This document shows, piece by piece, positions 8,149 to 17,036 of a stretch of 64,000 nt of DNA (the stretch's first letter is position 1; the number at the start of each line of letters is the position of its first letter). A program made the position numbers and the translations under genes. Below the pieces are notes generated by a model. It made no database searches and had not been told where the DNA came from. It was given only the letters and a program-made list of their open reading frames with translations. Location of the stretch: positions 310,001-374,000 of the forward strand of contig NZ_CABVIY010000003.1 in NCBI RefSeq assembly GCF_902498195.1. Direction: 5' to 3'. This DNA comes from Pseudomonas fluorescens. Lineage in GTDB: Bacteria > Pseudomonadota > Gammaproteobacteria > Pseudomonadales > Pseudomonadaceae.

Positions 8149-9426
8149 ATGCCGAACATGCCTCAATGGCTCGATGTACGGCCATCCGAGCGATCGGCCC
8201 TGTGGCTGGGCTTCGCCTTCCATTTCTGCGTGCTGGCCAGTTATTACCTGGTGCGGCCGCTGCGCGATGCCCTGGGCCTGGAAGGTGGCGCCGGCCAGTT
8301 GCAATGGCTGTTCACCGCCACCTTCGTGGTCATGCTGCTGATGGTGCCGCTGTTCGGTGCGCTGGCCTCGCGGCTGCCGGCGACGCGGTTCGTGCCGCTG
8401 ATCTACCGGGTGATCGCCGTGTCGATGCTGGTGTTCGGCCTGTTGATCGCCAACCACGTTGCGCCGGTGACGGTGGGGCGGGTGTTTTTTGTCTGGATCA
8501 GCATCTACAACCTGTTCATCGTCTCGATTTTCTGGAGCGTGCTGGTCGACCGTTTTTCCAGCGAGCAGGGCCGACGGCTGTTCGGGTGCATCGCGGCGGG
8601 CGGCACCCTCGGCACGTTTATCGGGCCGCTGCTGGCGGCGACCATGGCCACCCGACTGGGGCCGGTGGCCTTGACCGTCGCGGCGGCGCTGCTGCTGGAA
8701 ATCGCGGTGCGCTGCTATCGGGCACTGCTGTCGCGTACGCAGTCGCAGTCTGGCCAACGGCTAATCGACGAACGGCGCATGGGCGGCAGCATGCTCGCCG
8801 GCATCACCCTGATCCTGCGCTCGCCGTACCTGTTGGGGTTGGTGCTGTTCATGCTGTTGCACACCAGTGCGGCGACCTTGTTGTATTTCGAACAGGGACG
8901 GATTGTCGCTGGCAGCTACGCTGATACTGGCAGCCGGACGCAATTCTTCGCCGTGGTCGATTTACTCGTGTCGGCGCTGACCCTGGCCATCCAGCTGCTG
9001 CTGACGGCACCGTTGATCCGCCTGGTGGGGATCGGCGGGGCGTTGGTCGCGCTGCCCCTGGCGACAATCGTGGCCTTCGCCGCCATGGCCCTGGCACCGC
9101 TGCCGACCACCGTGGCGCTGGCCCAGGGCCTGCGCCGGGCGGTTGAGTTCGCCCTGGTGCGCCCGGCGCGAGAGGTGCTGTGGACGGTGGTGAGCCGCGA
9201 GGAGAAGTACAAGGCCAAGAATGTGATCGAGACCCTGGTCTATCGGGGTGGGGATGCCGCCAGTGGCTGGTTGTCCGCTGGCTTGACGGCGCTGGGCGCC
9301 GGGTTCGGCCTGGTGGCGATGCTGATCGTGCCGTTCGCCGCGTTGTGGGGCGGGCTGTGCCTGTGGCTGGCCCGGCAGCAGGCCCGCCGCGCCACACCTG
9401 AAAAACGGGGGAGGGATAGGTCATGA
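8149..9426 (+). CDS. MFS-like carrier related to NTP/NDP exchange transporters
   Basis: 425 residues with about 12 hydrophobic segments. The N-terminal YYLVRPLRDALG motif and overall pattern resemble the Tlc/NTP-NDP exchanger-like branch of the MFS found in free-living bacteria, whose substrate is unknown. The start at 8149 follows AAGGAGG with 6 nt spacing. The stop overlaps the aldo/keto reductase start by 4 bp (ATGA), so both are co-translated. Confidence 0.8.
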   Translation: MPNMPQWLDVRPSERSALWLGFAFHFCVLASYYLVRPLRDALGLEGGAGQLQWLFTATFVVMLLMVPLFGALASRLPATRFVPLIYRVIAVSMLVFGLLIANHVAPVTVGRVFFVWISIYNLFIVSIFWSVLVDRFSSEQGRRLFGCIAAGGTLGTFIGPLLAATMATRLGPVALTVAAALLLEIAVRCYRALLSRTQSQSGQRLIDERRMGGSMLAGITLILRSPYLLGLVLFMLLHTSAATLLYFEQGRIVAGSYADTGSRTQFFAVVDLLVSALTLAIQLLLTAPLIRLVGIGGALVALPLATIVAFAAMALAPLPTTVALAQGLRRAVEFALVRPAREVLWTVVSREEKYKAKNVIETLVYRGGDAASGWLSAGLTALGAGFGLVAMLIVPFAALWGGLCLWLARQQARRATPEKRGRDRS

Positions 9427-10367
9427 GCCATCCGGATGGTTTCACCCGCCGGGAAATACTCACGCTGGCTGCCGGTGTCTCGGCGGCCTTCACGTTCGGT
9501 CCGGTGGTTGCGCAAACGACGCCGTCGACGGAAGCAGGAGGCAAGACCATGCAGACCCGCGCCATTCCTTCCAGCAACGAGCCACTGCCGATCGTCGGGC
9601 TGGGCACCTATCGCGGCTTTGATGTGGCCCCGACCGATCCCGCCTACAAACAACTGCCCGCGGTGCTCCGTGCGTTGTTCGAGAAGGGCGGGACGGTGAT
9701 CGACAGCTCGCCGATGTACGGCCGCGCCGAAGAGAACACCGGCGAACTGCTGTCGATCCACGAACCGCGCTCGCCGGCATTCCTGGCGACCAAGGTCTGG
9801 ACCCGGGGCCGTGAGGAAGGCATCGCGCAGATCGAACAGTCCTTCAAGCGGTTGCAGACCGACCGCATCGACCTGATGCAGATTCACAACCTGCTGGACT
9901 GGCAGATTCATTTGCCGACCTTGCGTCACTTGAAGGAGCAAGGGCGCATTCGCTACATCGGCATCACCCATTACACCGCCTCGGCCTATGACGAAGTCGA
10001 AGCGGTGCTCAAGGCCGAGCCCCTGGATTTCCTGCAAATCAACTATGCGCTGGATGATCGCGGCGTCGAGAAACGCATCCTGCCGCTGTGCCGCGAGCGC
10101 GGTGTGGCGGTGATCTGCAATCGGCCGTTCGGCGGCGGCGGGCTGCTCGGCCGCTTTCAAGGCAAGCCGCTGCCGGGCTGGGCCTCGCAAGTCGGGGTCA
10201 AGAGCTGGCCGCAACTGGCGCTCAAATTCCTGCTGTCGCATACGGCGGTGACCTGCGTCATCCCCGGCACCGGCAACCCGCGCTACATGACCGAAAACGC
10301 CGGGGCGGGCTTCGGGCCGATGCTCACCGATGCCCAGCGTCACCAGCTGATTGCCCTGGTGGAGTAG
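9423..10367 (+). CDS. Aldo/keto reductase with twin-arginine signal
   Basis: 314 residues. The N-terminus contains TRREILTLAAG followed by a hydrophobic stretch and VAQ, a twin-arginine signal, so the enzyme is probably exported folded to the periplasm. The (beta/alpha)8 AKR domain shows the catalytic tetrad: Asp in VIDSSP, Tyr in PMYGRAEE, Lys in ATKVWTRG and His in MQIHNLLDW. It overlaps the upstream transporter by 4 bp. A periplasmic AKR is unusual because NAD(P)H is cytoplasmic; the cofactor may be bound before export. Substrate unknown. Confidence 0.88.
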   Translation: MSHPDGFTRREILTLAAGVSAAFTFGPVVAQTTPSTEAGGKTMQTRAIPSSNEPLPIVGLGTYRGFDVAPTDPAYKQLPAVLRALFEKGGTVIDSSPMYGRAEENTGELLSIHEPRSPAFLATKVWTRGREEGIAQIEQSFKRLQTDRIDLMQIHNLLDWQIHLPTLRHLKEQGRIRYIGITHYTASAYDEVEAVLKAEPLDFLQINYALDDRGVEKRILPLCRERGVAVICNRPFGGGGLLGRFQGKPLPGWASQVGVKSWPQLALKFLLSHTAVTCVIPGTGNPRYMTENAGAGFGPMLTDAQRHQLIALVE

Positions 10368-10522
10368 GTATTGAAGCAAGGGGTTACACAGTGACTGCCC
10401 TGACTCCAACGAGTCACGGAACCTTTTCTATACTGTTCGCGGTGACCGGCTCAAGGTAGCTGGCGAATGCCGTCGAGCACACTGGCGGCGCCCCCCCGAC
10501 CATTACTGCAAGGAGATCGAAC

Positions 10523-11176
10523 ATGGCAATCCGTATTGGCGACGAAGCACCGGATTTCACCGCCGAAACCACCGAAGGCACGCTCAACTTCCACCAATGG
10601 ATCGGCGACGGGTGGGCCATCCTGTTTTCCCATCCCAAGGATTTCACCCCGGTCTGCACCACCGAGCTGGGTTACCTGGCCAAGCTCAAGCCGGAGTTCG
10701 ACAAGCGCAATACCAAGATCCTCGGGCTGAGCATCGACCCGGTCAGCGACCACAACAAGTGGGTCGGTGACATCGAGGAAACCCAGGGCAATGCCGTCAA
10801 CTATCCGCTGATCGGCGATGAAAACCTGGTGGTGGCCAAGCTCTACGACATGATCCACCCCAATGCCAGCGGCGGTTCGCGCACGGCGGTGGACAACGCC
10901 ACGGTGCGTTCGGTGTTCATTGTCGGCCCGGACAAGAAGATCAAGGCGATGCTGATCTACCCGATGAGCGCCGGGCGCAATTTCGATGAAGTGCTGCGCT
11001 TGCTCGATTCGCTGCAGCTCAATGCCAAGCACACGGTGGCCACGCCGGTGAACTGGCGTCCGGGGGAAGACGTGATCATCCCGACTTCGGTGTCTGACGA
11101 GGATGCGAAGAAGAAATACCCCGATGGCTTCAAGACCCTGAAACCTTATCTGCGGACCGTGGCACAGCCAAAATAA
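10523..11176 (+). CDS. lsfA: 1-Cys peroxiredoxin (Prx6 family)
   Basis: 217 residues. It reduces hydrogen peroxide and organic peroxides in the cytoplasm. The peroxidatic cysteine is Cys45 in DFTPVCTTE; no resolving cysteine is seen, as expected for Prx6. The C-terminal part (NWRPGEDVIIPT onwards) is the Prx6-specific extension. AAGGAG lies 8 nt before the ATG. In Pseudomonas this protein (LsfA) is linked to sulfur starvation and oxidative stress. It stands alone. Confidence 0.93.
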   Translation: MAIRIGDEAPDFTAETTEGTLNFHQWIGDGWAILFSHPKDFTPVCTTELGYLAKLKPEFDKRNTKILGLSIDPVSDHNKWVGDIEETQGNAVNYPLIGDENLVVAKLYDMIHPNASGGSRTAVDNATVRSVFIVGPDKKIKAMLIYPMSAGRNFDEVLRLLDSLQLNAKHTVATPVNWRPGEDVIIPTSVSDEDAKKKYPDGFKTLKPYLRTVAQPK

Positions 11177-11190
11177 GTACGACACAACAC

Positions 11191-11279
11191 CTGTAGGAGC
11201 TGTCGAGTGCAACAAGGCTGCGATCTTTTGATCCTGCTTTAAAAGATCGCAGCCTCGTTGCACTCGGCAGCTCCTACAA
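11191..11279. repeat. Inverted repeat, CTGTAGGAGCTG...GCTGCGATCTTTTGA family
   Basis: Same family as at 7203: CTGTAGGAGCTGTCGAGTGC, AGGCTGCGATCTTTTGAT and the inverted complement ending in GCTCCTACAAG. It separates the convergent lsfA and dienelactone hydrolase genes and could act as a bidirectional terminator. Confidence 0.85.
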
Positions 11280-11288
11280 GGACCGCCA

Positions 11289-12176
11289 TTAAGCCAGATA
11301 CTTGCCAAACCACCCCAACGTCCGGTCCCAGGCCAGCTTCGCCGCCGCCTCGTCATAACGCGGCGTGGAGTCATTGTGAAAACCATGATTGGCGCCGGGA
11401 TAGATAAACGCCTCATAGGTCTTGCCCCCGGCCTTCAACGCCTGCTCATAGGCGGGCCAGCCTTCGTTGATCCGCGTGTCCAGTTCGCCGTAGTGCAGCA
11501 TCACCGGGGCCTTGATCCGCGGCACATCCTTGGCCTCCGGCTGGCGGCCATAAAACGACACGGCGGCGCCCAGTTCCGGATAGGCCACCGCCGCCGCATT
11601 CGCGACCCCGCCGCCGTAGCAGAACCCGGTAATGCCGACCTTGCCGCTGCTCGCGTCGTGTTTCATCAGCCATTCGATGGCGGCGAAAAAGTCGTTCATG
11701 AGCTTTTCCGGATCGACTTTCGCCTGCAGTTCCTTGCCTTTCTCATCGTTGCCGGGATAGCCCCCGACCGAGCTCAAGCCGTCCGGGGCAAGGGCGATGA
11801 ACCCGGCCTTGGCGACACGCCGGGCGACATCCTCGATGTAAGGGTTCAGGCCCCGGTTTTCATGCACGACCACCACCGAGGCGACCTTGCCGCCGGCCTT
11901 GGCCGGGCGCACCAGATAGCCGCGAACCTGACCGTGGCCCTTGGGCGAGGGGTAGGTGATGTACTCGGCGATGATGTCCGGGTCGGTGAACTCGACCTGT
12001 TCGGCGAGGGCGTAATCGGGGCTCAGCGAGGCCAGCAATGCGCTGGCCGTCAAGCCGCCGAAGGTGAACAGCGCCGCGCGGTCGAGAAACTCGCGCCGGT
12101 TGATCAGGCCGTGGGCGTAGTAGTCGTAGAGTTCCAGCAGTTCGGGGGCAAAGTCTTTCGCCGTGAGACGGGTCAT
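11289..12176 (-). CDS. Dienelactone hydrolase family protein with internal twin-arginine-like signal
   Basis: 295 residues from ATG 12176 (AGAGGAA upstream); a longer frame reaching 12269 overlaps a REPIN and is unlikely. The alpha/beta hydrolase domain has nucleophile Cys in GFCYGGG, Asp in GELDTRINE and His in GANHGFHND, the Cys-Asp-His triad of dienelactone hydrolases. The first 60 residues hold an NRREFL sequence followed by a hydrophobic alanine/leucine stretch, resembling a Tat signal set behind an N-terminal extension. The true substrate is unknown. Confidence 0.87.
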   Translation of the reverse strand: MTRLTAKDFAPELLELYDYYAHGLINRREFLDRAALFTFGGLTASALLASLSPDYALAEQVEFTDPDIIAEYITYPSPKGHGQVRGYLVRPAKAGGKVASVVVVHENRGLNPYIEDVARRVAKAGFIALAPDGLSSVGGYPGNDEKGKELQAKVDPEKLMNDFFAAIEWLMKHDASSGKVGITGFCYGGGVANAAAVAYPELGAAVSFYGRQPEAKDVPRIKAPVMLHYGELDTRINEGWPAYEQALKAGGKTYEAFIYPGANHGFHNDSTPRYDEAAAKLAWDRTLGWFGKYLA

Positions 12177-12228
12177 CTGTGCGGTTCCTCTTTGACGGGG
12201 GGATGGTCTGAATGTGAAATACGATCCT

Positions 12229-12318
12229 TGTGGGAGCGAGCCTGCTCGCGAAAACGGTGTGTCAGACACATGGATGCGGGATGTACCGCCGTCTTCGCGA
12301 GCAGGCTCGCTCCCACAG
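12229..12318. repeat. REPIN (TGTGGGAGCGAGCCTGCTCG type)
   Basis: Inverted REP pair with core TGTGGGAGCGAGCCTGCTCG and complement CGAGCAGGCTCGCTCCCACA. It is a sequence variant (GAG/CTC) of the GGGC form seen elsewhere in the window, and lies between the dienelactone hydrolase and glcG. Confidence 0.9.
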
Positions 12319-12329
12319 TAGGTTTGGGG

Positions 12330-12731
12330 TTACTTCAGGGATTGCGCCCCGGCTTTCGCCACCTGCGCATCCTGCTCGGCCTTGACCCCGGACACCCCGA
12401 CCGCGCCGATCACCTGGCCGTCGACGATGATCGGCACGCCACCTTCCAGCGACGTCAGCAACGGTGCCGACAGGAACGCCGTGCGGCCGCCGTTGACCAT
12501 CTCTTCATAACCCTTGGATTCACGGCGGCCCAGGGCTGAGGTGCGCGCCTTTTCCGTGGCGATGTAGGCGCTGACAGGCGCGGCGCCGTCGAGGCGTTCG
12601 AGGGCCAGGGGATGGCCTCCGTCGTCGACCACCACAATGGTCACCGGCCATTGTCGGGCTTGCGCTTCGCTGCGCGCCGCAGCGAGGATCTGGCCGACTT
12701 CGGTCTGGCTCAGCACGGCTTTGCTTTTCAT
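12330..12731 (-). CDS. glcG: GlcG/HbpS family protein
   Basis: 133 residues. Small GlcG/HbpS-fold protein (VVVDDGGHPLALERLDGA, later GGVPIIVDGQVIGAVGVSG). Members bind heme or act as accessory proteins; in glycolate clusters the role is not established. It lies 20 bp downstream of glcF in the same direction and ends the glcDEFG operon, with a REPIN beyond. Confidence 0.88.
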   Translation of the reverse strand: MKSKAVLSQTEVGQILAAARSEAQARQWPVTIVVVDDGGHPLALERLDGAAPVSAYIATEKARTSALGRRESKGYEEMVNGGRTAFLSAPLLTSLEGGVPIIVDGQVIGAVGVSGVKAEQDAQVAKAGAQSLK

Positions 12732-12751
12732 GGGGCATCTCCAGGGTTCGG

Positions 12752-13972
12752 TCAGGGCAACGCGGCCTCGACCAGTTCGATCCAGTGCTTCACCGGCGTA
12801 CGGCCTGCGCCGTCGAGGTGTGACTGGCAGCCGATGTTGGCCGTGACAATGACCTCAGGGTAGCCGCTTTCCAGTGCATTCATTTTGTTGTCGCGCAGTT
12901 GCCGTGACAATTCGGGTTGGGTCAGCGAGTAAGTACCCGCCGAGCCGCAGCACAGGTGGCTGTCGGGTACGTACGTCAGGTTGAAGCCCAGGCGTTCGAG
13001 CAGCGCTTCGACCGCGCCACCGAGTTTTTGCGCGTGCTGCAGGGTGCAGGGGCAATGGAAGGCCAGGCGTTGGGCGTTGTGGATGCCGAGTGTTTCCAGC
13101 GGCTCCTTGCGCAGCACTTCGACCAGGTCCAGGGCCAGGGCACTGACCCTCCTGGCCTTGTCGGCATAGGCCGGATCCTTGCTGAGCAAGTGGCCGTAAT
13201 CCTTGATGAAGGCGCCGCAACCGCTGGCGGTCTGGACGATGGCCTCCACGCCTGCTCTTTCGATCATGGGCCACCAGGCATCGATGTTGTGCCGGGCGCG
13301 ATCAAGGCCGGCGGCCTGGGCGTCCAGGTGATAATCCACGGCGCCGCAGCAACCGGCCTCGCGGCTCGGCATGACGCTGATGCCGAGTCGATCCAGGACC
13401 CTGGCGGCGGCCACGTTGGTATTGGGCGACAGGCCGGGTTGCACGCAGCCTTCGAGCATCAGTACCTGCCGCGCGTGGCGCGTGGCCGGACGCGGTTTGA
13501 CGGGCGTGGCGCTGCGCGGCAATTTGCTTTGCAGCGCCTCGGGCAGCAGCGCCCGGAACACCTGGCCACCGCCGACCAGGCTTTTGAACAGGTCGGGATG
13601 CGGCACCAGCGTGCGCAAACCCTCGCGCAGGAGGCGCTGGCCGATTGGCCGGGGCACCGCCGCATCGACCACGGCGCGGCCGATGTCCAGCAGATTGTGG
13701 TAGTCGACGCCAGACGGGCAGGTGGTCTCGCAGTTACGGCACGACAGGCAGCGATCCAGGTGTTGCTGGGTCTTTTGCGTGACCTCGTTGCCTTCCAGCA
13801 CCTGCTTGATCAGGTAGATGCGCCCGCGCGGGCCATCGAGTTCATCGCCGAGCAATTGATAGGTCGGGCAGGTAGCGTTGCAGAACCCGCAGTGCACGCA
13901 GGTGCGCAGGATACTGTGGGCCTCTTCGGCGCGGGGCAGTCGGCGGGCTTGTTCACTCAGGGTGGTCTGCAT
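12752..13972 (-). CDS. glcF: Glycolate oxidase iron-sulfur subunit
   Basis: 406 residues. Electron-transfer subunit of membrane-associated glycolate dehydrogenase. Two 4Fe-4S binding motifs are visible near the N-terminus (CVHCGFCNATCP and CLSCRNCETTCPSG), followed by two cysteine-rich CCG domains (for example EAGCCGAVDYH and SHLCCGSAGTYS). It starts 3 bp after the glcE stop, consistent with one transcript. Confidence 0.95.
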   Translation of the reverse strand: MQTTLSEQARRLPRAEEAHSILRTCVHCGFCNATCPTYQLLGDELDGPRGRIYLIKQVLEGNEVTQKTQQHLDRCLSCRNCETTCPSGVDYHNLLDIGRAVVDAAVPRPIGQRLLREGLRTLVPHPDLFKSLVGGGQVFRALLPEALQSKLPRSATPVKPRPATRHARQVLMLEGCVQPGLSPNTNVAAARVLDRLGISVMPSREAGCCGAVDYHLDAQAAGLDRARHNIDAWWPMIERAGVEAIVQTASGCGAFIKDYGHLLSKDPAYADKARRVSALALDLVEVLRKEPLETLGIHNAQRLAFHCPCTLQHAQKLGGAVEALLERLGFNLTYVPDSHLCCGSAGTYSLTQPELSRQLRDNKMNALESGYPEVIVTANIGCQSHLDGAGRTPVKHWIELVEAALP

Positions 13973-13975
13973 GGT

Positions 13976-15040
13976 TCAAAGCTCCGCGTACAGGCGACCG
14001 GGGTTGAAAATGCCCCGGGGATCCAGTTGCTGCTTGAGGCTGCGGTGATAGCGCATCAGGGCCACCGGCAACGGCTGGAACGGGCTGTCGGTCAGGCCAT
14101 GGCTGTAGCTGGTCACGTGGCCGCCGGCTTCGTCGACCACCTGGCGAAGGAACGAGGCTTCGGCGTCGGATTTGAGCCAGCGCTGGGCGCCGCCCCAGTC
14201 GATCAATTGCCGGCCGGGCAGGGACAGTTTCGGCGTGTTGTGGGGCAGCGACAGGCGCCAGAGCGGCTGGTCCTCGTCGAAGAATGGCAGGTGATGCTCG
14301 TTGAGGTCGGCCCAGAACGCACTGTCCAGGGGCTCGCCGCCCAGGCGGTCACGGGCCGCCGCCACCGAGCCTTCGCCGCCTTCAAGCCGCAGGTGCAGGC
14401 GTTCGCCGTCATGGCACGCGGCACTGATGGGCAAGGGTTGCTGGCCCCACTGCGACAGGCTCTGCAGGGCACGTTCACTGTTCATGTCCAGGCTGATACT
14501 CAAGGTTTTGCGCGGTTTGGGCAGGACCTTGAGCGAGACTTCCGTGATCAGGCCCAGGGTGCCGTAGCTGCCGGCCATCAGGCGCGAGACGTCGTAGCCG
14601 GCGACGTTCTTCATCACCTCGCCGCCAAAGCGCAGGTGCTTGCCCAGGCCGGTGATCACCCGGGTGCCCAGCACATAGTCGCGCACCGATCCCGACCACG
14701 GCCGCCGTGGCCCCGACAGCCCGCAGGCAATCATCCCGCCGACGGTGGCGTCATCAGCGAAGGCGGGCGGTTCGCAGGGCAGCATCTGTTGCGCGGCGTC
14801 GAGCACCTGCAGCAGTTCGGCCAGCGGCGTGCCACAACGCGCGGTGATCACCAGTTCGGTCGGGTCATAGCTGACAATGCCGCGGTGGGAGCGGGTATCG
14901 ACGATCTCCCCGGCGACAATGCGTCCCAGGAACGCCTTGCTGTTGGCACCCTGGATGCGCAACGGCGTGGCGTTCTCCAGCGCCCCGTTGACCTGTTCCA
15001 GCAGCGCGCCGCTGTCGTCGAGATCAGCTGTTCCGTGCAT
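13976..15040 (-). CDS. glcE: Glycolate oxidase FAD-binding subunit
   Basis: 354 residues. VAO-type FAD-binding domain: the N-terminal RIQGANSKAFLG region replaces the longer GlcD form, and GGMIACGLSGPRR and GYDVSRLMAGSYGTLG are typical of GlcE. Glycolate is oxidised to glyoxylate by the GlcDEF complex. The start codon overlaps the glcD stop by 1 bp (TGATG), indicating translational coupling. Confidence 0.95.
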   Translation of the reverse strand: MHGTADLDDSGALLEQVNGALENATPLRIQGANSKAFLGRIVAGEIVDTRSHRGIVSYDPTELVITARCGTPLAELLQVLDAAQQMLPCEPPAFADDATVGGMIACGLSGPRRPWSGSVRDYVLGTRVITGLGKHLRFGGEVMKNVAGYDVSRLMAGSYGTLGLITEVSLKVLPKPRKTLSISLDMNSERALQSLSQWGQQPLPISAACHDGERLHLRLEGGEGSVAAARDRLGGEPLDSAFWADLNEHHLPFFDEDQPLWRLSLPHNTPKLSLPGRQLIDWGGAQRWLKSDAEASFLRQVVDEAGGHVTSYSHGLTDSPFQPLPVALMRYHRSLKQQLDPRGIFNPGRLYAEL

Positions 15041-16539
15041 CAGAAACGCTCCAGGTCAGGGAAGGGCAGTTGCCCGGCGTGCACGTGCATCGCGCCGAAC
15101 TCGGCGCAGCGGTGCAGGGTCGGGATGTTCTTGCCGGGGTTGAGCAGGCCGCCCGGATCGAACGCCGCCTTGATCCCATGGAACAGGGTCAGCTCATCGC
15201 TGTTGAATTGCGCGCACATCTGATTGATCTTTTCGCGGCCCACTCCGTGTTCACCGGTGATGCTGCCGCCGACCTTCACACACAGTTCCAGGATCTTGCC
15301 GCCCAGGGTTTCGGCACGCTCAAGCTCCCCCGGCGTATTGGCATCGAACAGAATCAATGGATGCATGTTGCCGTCGCCCGCATGGAACACATTGGCGACA
15401 CGCAGGCCGTACTCGGTCGAAAGCCCGGCAATGGCCTTGAGGACACCGGGCAGCTCGCGACGGGGAATCGTGCCGTCCATGCAGTAATAATCCGGGGAGA
15501 GGCGACCCACCGCCGGAAACGCATTTTTGCGCCCGGCCCAGAAACGCACGCGCTCGGCCTCGTCTTTGGCCAGGCGTACTTCGGTGGCGCCGGCCTGTTC
15601 CAGCACCTGGCGCACCCGGGTGCAATCGTCGTGGACGTCGGCTTCGACGCCGTCGAGTTCGCACAACAGAATGGCCTCGGCGTCGACCGGGTAGCCGGCG
15701 TGGATAAAGTCCTCGGCGGCGCGGATGGCCAGGTTGTCCATCATCTCCAGGCCTCCCGGGATGATGCCGGCGGCAATGATCTCGCCCACGGCCCGGCCGG
15801 CCTTTTCCACGGAATCGAACGCCGCCAGCAGCACCTTGGCGGACTGTGGCTTGGGCAGTAGTTTGACCGTGACTTCGGTGATCACCCCGAGCATGCCTTC
15901 GGAACCGGTGAACAGCGCCAGCAGATCCAGGCCTGGCGAGTCGAGGGCGTTGGAGCCCAGCGTCAGGCATTCGCCGTCGACGGTGAGGATGTCGACCTTC
16001 AGCACGTTGTGCACGGTCAGGCCGTACTTCAGGCAATGCACGCCTCCGGCATTTTCGGCGACGTTGCCGCCAATGGAACAGGCGATCTGCGACGATGGGT
16101 CGGGCGCGTAGTACAGGCCGAACTGCGCGGCCGCCTGGGAAATCGCCAGGTTGCGCACCCCCGGCTGGACCCGCGCGGTGCGGGCGGCGGGGTCGATGTG
16201 CAGAATCTGATTGAAGCGCGCCATCACCAGCAGCACGCCTTTTTCCAAGGGCAGTGCACCACCGGACAAACCGGTACCGGCCCCCCGGGCGACCACCGGC
16301 ACTTGCCGTTCATGGCACAGCTTGAGCACGCCCTGAACCTGCGCGATGTCGCGCGGCAGCACCACCAGCATCGGCGTGGTGCGGTAGGCCGAGAGGCCGT
16401 CGCACTCGTACGGCTTGAGTTCTTCCTGCTGATGCAGCACTTCCAGGTCCGGCCACTGGGTGTGCAGAGCCTGTAATAACCCGGCCTTGTCCACGTCGGG
16501 CAACACGCCGTCGACGCGTTCATCGTAGAGAATGTTCAT
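15040..16539 (-). CDS. glcD: Glycolate oxidase catalytic subunit, FAD-linked
   Basis: 499 residues. FAD-linked oxidase with the PP-loop VVARGAGTGLSGGALP, IGGNVAENAGG and C-terminal ITGEHGVGREK signatures of GlcD. It oxidises glycolate (and often D-lactate) to glyoxylate and feeds electrons to quinone through GlcF. It is the first gene of glcDEFG; no GlcC regulator is adjacent. Upstream lies only repeat DNA, so the promoter is within or close to 16540-16590. Confidence 0.96.
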   Translation of the reverse strand: MNILYDERVDGVLPDVDKAGLLQALHTQWPDLEVLHQQEELKPYECDGLSAYRTTPMLVVLPRDIAQVQGVLKLCHERQVPVVARGAGTGLSGGALPLEKGVLLVMARFNQILHIDPAARTARVQPGVRNLAISQAAAQFGLYYAPDPSSQIACSIGGNVAENAGGVHCLKYGLTVHNVLKVDILTVDGECLTLGSNALDSPGLDLLALFTGSEGMLGVITEVTVKLLPKPQSAKVLLAAFDSVEKAGRAVGEIIAAGIIPGGLEMMDNLAIRAAEDFIHAGYPVDAEAILLCELDGVEADVHDDCTRVRQVLEQAGATEVRLAKDEAERVRFWAGRKNAFPAVGRLSPDYYCMDGTIPRRELPGVLKAIAGLSTEYGLRVANVFHAGDGNMHPLILFDANTPGELERAETLGGKILELCVKVGGSITGEHGVGREKINQMCAQFNSDELTLFHGIKAAFDPGGLLNPGKNIPTLHRCAEFGAMHVHAGQLPFPDLERF

Positions 16540-16592
16540 GGTTGCTTTACGATACTCCGTTCACATGAAGTGTGATGCGGTGGTGTGCATAA

Positions 16593-16782
16593 GCGAGGCG
16601 GCCTTAAAGCCGACATGACTTTGTAGTTGCCCACGTTCCCCTGTGGGAGCGGGCTTGCTCGCGAAGGCGGTGTTTCAGTCAATACACGTGTCAGCTGACA
16701 CACCGCCTTCGCGAGCAAGCCCGCTCCCACATTTGAACGGTGCACATCAACAAGCGTCAGGTCGGCTTTAACGCCGCCTCGC
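16593..16782. repeat. Nested palindrome: REPIN inside an outer inverted repeat (copy 1)
   Basis: Outer arms GCGAGGCGGCCTTAAAGCCG (from 16593) and its near-perfect complement ending at 16782 (21 of 22 positions match) flank a REPIN at 16640-16731. The same architecture recurs at 33055-33260. The outer arms are not part of an ordinary REPIN. Confidence 0.8.
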
Positions 16783-17036
16783 TTTTGATTTTGATCCGGG
16801 CGCCCCGTTAAACCACGCTGGCCCCTCGCGGCGACCCACGGAGCAATGCCTTCGTTCGGGCATGCCGAGCCAGAGCGAGGCACCGAGTGGTGGGGCAAGA
16901 GCGCTTTGGTTACTTTCCGCCGGGCCGCGCAGGCTTTTCGAAAGTGACCCGCTGTAAGAGCGGAACCAATAGCCGCCGTTACCGAAAAAACGGATATTCA
17001 CCCAACCCCTATGTGCGCCAAAAGCGTTGCCCCCAA
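16783..17036. repeat. Dispersed intergenic repeat fragment
   Basis: Non-coding DNA between the nested palindrome and the permease gene. It contains GATCCGGGCGCCCCGTTAAA, a segment also present inverted near 33030-33050, and AGTGACCCGCTGTAAGAGCG, also present inverted near 32885-32910. These blocks are typical dispersed intergenic repeats of this Pseudomonas group. No gene or RNA is supported here. Confidence 0.6.

Noticed and set aside
12917..15223. 768-codon plus-strand frame opposite glcF/glcE
   Set aside because: Spans two well-supported genes in antisense; composition typical of a shadow frame.
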